Below are positions 60,320-64,000 of a stretch of 64,000 nt of DNA, in pieces. The translations under genes were made by a program, and so were the position numbers. The DNA is from Mycobacterium paraterrae. Its GTDB lineage: Bacteria; Actinomycetota; Actinomycetes; Mycobacteriales; Mycobacteriaceae. The stretch is taken from the NCBI RefSeq assembly GCF_022430545.2, contig NZ_CP092488.2, forward strand, positions 4,402,001-4,466,000, read 5' to 3'. The notes beneath the pieces are model-generated. The model made no database searches, was not told where the DNA came from, and saw only the letters and a list, made by a program, of their open reading frames with translations. The first letter of the stretch is position 1, and every line of letters begins with the position of its first letter.

Positions 60320-61828
60320 ATGATGCACCAACACACCGTCCGCGTGACTACGGCCGCGGGCACTGTCGAGGGCTTCACCCGAGACGGCGTTCACCGTTGG
60401 CGATCGATCCCGTACGCCCGTCCACCGTTGGGGGTTTTGCGCTTCCGCGCGCCGCAACCGGCCCAGCCCTGGCGCGGGGTGCGTTATTGCCACGGCTTCA
60501 CCAAATGCGCACCACAAGAGCGTCGCTACTCCATGCTCGGGGTCGGCAAATATCAGGCCATGGGTGAGGACTGCCTCACTCTCAACGTGGTCGCGCCGGA
60601 GGCGGCACCGGCCGAGCCGCTGCCAGTCATGGTGTTCATCCACGGCGGCGGATACATCATGGGCAGTTCGGCGACACCTATTTACGACGGGATAGCGCTG
60701 GCCAAGCGCGGTTGTATCTACGTATCGGTCAACTACCGCCTCGGCGCTCTGGGCTGTTTGGACCTGTCGTCGCTGTCGACCGCCGACGTCACCATCGACA
60801 GCAATCTTTTCCTGCGCGATCTGATTCTGGCGCTGCGGTGGGTGCAGGACAATATCGCCGCGTTCGGCGGTGACCGATCGAACGTCACGATATTCGGGGA
60901 GAGCGCCGGGGCACACGCTGTCGCGGCGTTGCTGACGGCGCCTGATGCCGAAGGCCTCTTTGCACAAGCGATTTCGGAAAGCCCCGCCAGCGGCATGACG
61001 CGCTCGACCGAAGTCGCCGCGGAATTCGCCACCCGCTTCGCCACGATCGTCGGCGGGTCTGGCCGCAACGCCGTCGACGCCCTGATGACGGCATCGCCAG
61101 CCGAACTGGTGGCGGCCCAGAATCGGTTGATCGACGACGGTGTTCGAGACATGTTGGGAGCGTTTCCCATTGGGCCGGTCTTCGGTGACGACGTGCTGCC
61201 CCTCGATCCGGTCGACGCGATGCAACAGGGCAAAGCGCACCGGGTTCCACTCATCGTGGGGACCAACGCCGAGGAAGGTCGACTGTTCACCCGATTCCTG
61301 CCGTTGCTGCCGATCAAGGAGCCGATGATCGAGGCGCTGCTGGCCGAGGTCGAACCAGCCGTGCGGACCCGCATCACCGACGCCTACCCCGATTACCCGG
61401 GGCGCTCGGCGTGCATTCAGCTGGGCGGCGACTTCGCGTTCGGCTCAGCGGCGTGGGGGATGGCCGAGGCCCACAGCAGGCACGCCCCGACCTACCTCTA
61501 CCGCTACGACTACGCACCTCGGGTGCTGCGCTGGTCCGGGTTAGGGGCCACGCATGCGACCGAACTGCTTGCCGTGTTCGGTATCTACCGCACCAAGTTC
61601 GGGGCGCTGCTCACCGCGCCCGCCGATCGGCGGTCAGCGATGCGCGTGACCCGCGAAGTGCAAAGGCGCTGGCGAACATTCAGCCGTACCGGCAGTCCCG
61701 GTGACGACTGGCCGGCCTACACCGACACCGACCGGGCGGTAATGGTGTTCGACCGCAAGTCCCATCTCGAGTTCGATCCGCATCCCGAAAGGCGGCGCGC
61801 GTGGGAAGGCTTTTCCCTGGCGCGATGA
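60320..61828 (+). CDS. lipT: type B carboxylesterase LipT
   Basis: Alpha/beta-hydrolase esterase, 502 aa, of the carboxylesterase type B family. The nucleophile is S195 in FGESAGAHA. The oxyanion-hole segment is MVFIHGGGYIMGS, the acid is probably the glutamate in GTNAEEGRLF, and the histidine is probably in GATHATELLAVFG. The N-terminal motif GRxxFRAPQPAQPW and EDCLTLNVVAP are typical. No signal peptide is seen. It lies 16 bp after the pks12-linked fusion gene. The M. tuberculosis gene lppI (Rv2046), which I recall at this position, is absent. Confidence 0.92.
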   Translation: MMHQHTVRVTTAAGTVEGFTRDGVHRWRSIPYARPPLGVLRFRAPQPAQPWRGVRYCHGFTKCAPQERRYSMLGVGKYQAMGEDCLTLNVVAPEAAPAEPLPVMVFIHGGGYIMGSSATPIYDGIALAKRGCIYVSVNYRLGALGCLDLSSLSTADVTIDSNLFLRDLILALRWVQDNIAAFGGDRSNVTIFGESAGAHAVAALLTAPDAEGLFAQAISESPASGMTRSTEVAAEFATRFATIVGGSGRNAVDALMTASPAELVAAQNRLIDDGVRDMLGAFPIGPVFGDDVLPLDPVDAMQQGKAHRVPLIVGTNAEEGRLFTRFLPLLPIKEPMIEALLAEVEPAVRTRITDAYPDYPGRSACIQLGGDFAFGSAAWGMAEAHSRHAPTYLYRYDYAPRVLRWSGLGATHATELLAVFGIYRTKFGALLTAPADRRSAMRVTREVQRRWRTFSRTGSPGDDWPAYTDTDRAVMVFDRKSHLEFDPHPERRRAWEGFSLAR

Positions 61829-61855
61829 CGGCCGATGTGATTACGTAAACGGGCA

Positions 61856-63853
61856 ATGACTGCACACTGCGACAACGTCGTCGAACGGCCCGCTGACCTC
61901 ACCGCGACGTGGCTGACGGCAGCCCTCGGCGCGGGGGCCGTCGCCGATTTCACCACTGAGCGCATCGGCACCGGACAGATGAGCGAATGCTATCGGGTCC
62001 GGCTCAGCTATGCCGACGACGCAGTGGGCAGACCGGAGTCGGTGGTGCTCAAGGTCGCCGCCACCGATCCGATGAGCCGTCAGACGGGAATGACGCTCGG
62101 CCTCTACGAGCGGGAGGTCCGGTTCTACCGCTACATCGCCCCGCGCCTACAGGGACCCATTGCGCCTTGCTACCACACCGGCTTCGACGCGGCATCCGGG
62201 ATCTTCGACGTGCTGCTGGGCGACGCCATCCCGGCTGTCGTCGGCGACGAAATCCGCGGCGCCACAAGCGCGCAAGCCCACACCGCGGTCACCGAGTTGG
62301 CTCGGCTGCAGGGCCCACTGCTGAACGACTCCGCGCTCGCCGACGCCGCCTGGCTCAACCGCGAAGCACCGATCGACCAGGCGTTGATCACCACGTTGTT
62401 CGCCGGCTTCGTCGACCGCTACGGCGACCGGATCTTGCCGCAACACCGGGTGGTGTGCGAGCGCCTGGTCGGCGGATTCGACGGCTACCTGGCCGAGGAG
62501 GCAGCCGAAGACCGACTCCACGGTCTGGTCCACGGCGATTATCGGCTCGACAACATGCTCTTCGGCGCCGAGGGCGCCGAACGTCCGCTCACCGTGGTCG
62601 ATTGGCAGACGGTCACGTGGGGCCCCGCCATGACCGATCTGGCGTATTTTCTCGGCTGCGCGCTGCCGGTCGCAGATCGCCGCGAACACTACGATGCTCT
62701 GCTTGACGGCTACCACCGCGCGCTCGGGCAGCCCGCACCGATCAGTGTGGCCGATGTTCGTGACGGGGTTCGCCGGCAAAGTTTCTTCGGGGTGATGATG
62801 GCAATCGTGTCCTCGATGCTGGTGGAACGCACCGAGCGCGGCGACGAAATGTTCATGACGATGCTGCACCGTCATTGCGAACACGTACTCGACACCGACG
62901 CGCTGGCGATTCTGCCCGAGCCGGCCGCTGCGCAGCCACTCTGCCCGGCAGGTTCCGACGAGTCTTCTCACACTCCTACCGATGAGCCGCTGTGGAATGA
63001 AAGCTGGTATGCCGACTTCGCCGATGCGGCACAGGGATTGGGCGGCTGGGTGCGGCTTGGTCTGATTCCCAACCAGCAGACGGCCTGGCTGAATGGCCTG
63101 CTGTGCGGACCCAACCTGCCTACGGTCGCGCTTGTCGACTTCGAGGTTGCGCTGCCAGCCGATCCGTGGACGGTGCACGCCGGTGCGATCCAGTTCACCC
63201 ACTCGGTCGTCGACCCCTTGACCACCTATCGCGTCGCGCTGAGCGGTCCTGGCCAGTCCTACGAGGACCCGGCCGCGTTGCTGAGGGGCGAGCAGGGGTC
63301 ACAGGTCGAGGTGGCGCTCGAGCTCGACTGGACCACTGCCGGCACGCCCTACCAGTACAAGGTCACCACTCGGTACGAAATACCTTGCACTGTAACGGGA
63401 TACGTAGCTATCGGAAACACACGATATGCCCTCGACGCGGTGCCCGGCCAGCGAGACCACTCATGGGGAGTCCGGGACTGGTGGAGCATGGATTGGCTCT
63501 GGAGCGCGCTGCACCTCGACGACGGGACACACCTGCACGCAGTAGACGTCGCGATTGCGGGCCTTCCGCCGATGAGCGTCGGTTACGTCCAGCGTGACGC
63601 CGTCGAAGAGCTGGAGAAGATCTCTCGCGTCGAGACATTCGATGCGACCGGCTTGCCGATAGGCGCGACCTTGGCGATCGAGCCCGGTGACATCACCGCC
63701 TCGGTCGACATACACGGTCACGCGCCGCTGCGTCTGGTCGCCGAAGACGGCCGGGTCAGCCAATTCCCGCGGGTTTGGGCGACCGTCAGCACGGCCGACG
63801 GAAGAACCGGTGTCGGTTGGCTGGAGTGGAACCGTAACCTGTCCGCTCCGTGA
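61856..63853 (+). CDS. phosphotransferase (APH/EcKinase-like) fused to a DUF7064/7065-like domain
   Basis: A 665-aa fusion. Residues 1-345 are a kinase of the aminoglycoside/choline phosphotransferase fold. RIGTGQMSECYRVRL is the nucleotide loop, VVLKVA the lysine, HGDYRLDN (H226, D228, N233) the catalytic loop and VDW (D249) the metal aspartate. A proline- and serine-rich linker (about 350-375) leads to a second domain of beta-strands (380-665; WYADFADAAQGLGGWVRLGLIPN, GQRDHSWGVRDWW). That domain resembles the AttH/lipocalin-like proteins that accompany aromatic or terpenoid catabolism. The fusion suggests a small-molecule kinase with a ligand-binding partner. It is 27 bp after lipT. The C-terminal assignment is from memory of the fold pattern. 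Confidence 0.8.
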   Translation: MTAHCDNVVERPADLTATWLTAALGAGAVADFTTERIGTGQMSECYRVRLSYADDAVGRPESVVLKVAATDPMSRQTGMTLGLYEREVRFYRYIAPRLQGPIAPCYHTGFDAASGIFDVLLGDAIPAVVGDEIRGATSAQAHTAVTELARLQGPLLNDSALADAAWLNREAPIDQALITTLFAGFVDRYGDRILPQHRVVCERLVGGFDGYLAEEAAEDRLHGLVHGDYRLDNMLFGAEGAERPLTVVDWQTVTWGPAMTDLAYFLGCALPVADRREHYDALLDGYHRALGQPAPISVADVRDGVRRQSFFGVMMAIVSSMLVERTERGDEMFMTMLHRHCEHVLDTDALAILPEPAAAQPLCPAGSDESSHTPTDEPLWNESWYADFADAAQGLGGWVRLGLIPNQQTAWLNGLLCGPNLPTVALVDFEVALPADPWTVHAGAIQFTHSVVDPLTTYRVALSGPGQSYEDPAALLRGEQGSQVEVALELDWTTAGTPYQYKVTTRYEIPCTVTGYVAIGNTRYALDAVPGQRDHSWGVRDWWSMDWLWSALHLDDGTHLHAVDVAIAGLPPMSVGYVQRDAVEELEKISRVETFDATGLPIGATLAIEPGDITASVDIHGHAPLRLVAEDGRVSQFPRVWATVSTADGRTGVGWLEWNRNLSAP

Positions 63854-63866
63854 TGTGACTGCCGAA

Positions 63867-64000
63867 ATGCAGAGTCCCCGAAATCTTTCCGTGGTGGTCA
63901 TGGGCGTCTCGGGCTCCGGCAAGTCGACCGTCGGCGCCGCATTGGCGCATCGGCTCGACATTCCGTTCGCCGACGCCGACGCGTTCCACCCGGCAGCGAA
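63867..64000 (+). CDS. gntK: gluconokinase, N-terminal part (cut by window edge)
   Basis: The first 44 codons of a GntK-type kinase that phosphorylates gluconate to 6-phosphogluconate. The P-loop is VMGVSGSGKSTVG, followed by AALAHRLDIPFADADAFHP, where the DADxFHP motif is diagnostic. The ATG at 63867 is used; an in-frame GTG at 63855, just after the previous stop, is equally possible. It follows the kinase-DUF gene by 13 bp at most. The rest of the gene is outside the window. Confidence 0.9.
   Translation, partial: MQSPRNLSVVVMGVSGSGKSTVGAALAHRLDIPFADADAFHPAA

Noticed and set aside
1..64000. CRISPR arrays, insertion sequences, prophage or tRNA genes
   Set aside because: No regularly spaced repeats with variable spacers, no transposase or integrase-like protein and no cloverleaf were recognised. 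The tandem repeats found are MIRU-like or hairpin elements.

Overview
The window is high-GC actinobacterial chromosome, and the gene content and order identify it as a non-tuberculosis Mycobacterium. Most genes have a recognisable M. tuberculosis counterpart. From memory, and not searched, these are dnaE1 (Rv1547), fadD11 (Rv1550), Rv1558, ilvA (Rv1559), treZ-treY-treX (Rv1562c-1564c), Rv1565c, ripD (Rv1566c), Rv1567c, bioA-bioF-bioD-Rv1571, bioB-Rv1590-Rv1591, then Rv2061c, Rv2054, Rv2053c, Rv2052c, lnt/ppm1 (Rv2051c), rbpA (Rv2050), Rv2049c, pks12 (Rv2048c), Rv2047c and lipT (Rv2045c). The lnt and ppm1 functions, fused in M. tuberculosis, are separate genes here. MIRU-like interspersed repeats are present. 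No tRNA, rRNA, CRISPR array or insertion sequence was seen.

Layout. 1-3.7 kb: the tail of an unknown gene, then the replicative polymerase dnaE1. 3.8-7.9 kb: an accessory block with a metallo-beta-lactamase-fold hydrolase and a PPOX-type flavoenzyme under a divergent MerR regulator, then an amidohydrolase and a methyltransferase. 7.9-12.9 kb: fadD11, a Ddn-like F420 enzyme, ilvA, a GAF-ANTAR regulator and two small proteins. 13-19.2 kb: the trehalose-from-glycogen operon treX-treY-treZ. 19.3-22.7 kb: cell-envelope genes (OafA-like acyltransferase, RipD, a membrane protein). 23-26.6 kb: biotin genes bioA-bioF-bioD plus a 2H phosphoesterase. 26.6-35.8 kb: an accessory segment where M. tuberculosis carries phiRv1/REP13E12. 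It holds a bicupin dioxygenase with a GntR regulator, fdhD, acetolactate decarboxylase plus catabolic acetolactate synthase, and a four-gene membrane/cupredoxin-like cluster whose first gene (59 codons) is very short. 36-37.9 kb: bioB, bsaP and a DUF2567 membrane protein. 37.9-44.5 kb: PPOX, dienelactone hydrolase, fxsA, a YtcJ-like amidohydrolase, lnt, ppm1 and rbpA. 44.7-60.3 kb: a zinc-finger protein, the 4140-residue pks12, and an SDR/dikinase-like fusion. 60.3-64 kb: lipT, a kinase-DUF fusion and the start of gluconokinase.

How the genes work together. Biotin synthesis is split into bioAFD and bioB-bsaP, about 10 kb apart. TreX debranches glycogen, TreY converts the chain end to trehalose and TreZ releases it. 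Lnt acylates lipoproteins, and Ppm1 makes polyprenyl-phosphomannose for lipoglycans and for the mannosyl phosphomycoketide whose lipid is built by Pks12. The signature motifs of all Pks12 domains are present. Its first acyltransferase carries a methylmalonyl-type motif and its second a malonyl-type motif, as expected for alternating methyl branching.

The most unusual features are the MIRU-like element with an 18-codon ORF at the lnt/ppm1 junction, the unexplained membrane/cupredoxin-like cluster, and the SDR-dikinase fusion that lacks both the SDR tyrosine and the ATP-grasp domain. Others are hairpin repeats in the gaps between convergent genes, a perfect MerR palindrome, 11-bp tandem repeats in the GntR promoter, and about a dozen TANNNT-N6-9-start arrangements typical of leaderless mycobacterial genes.
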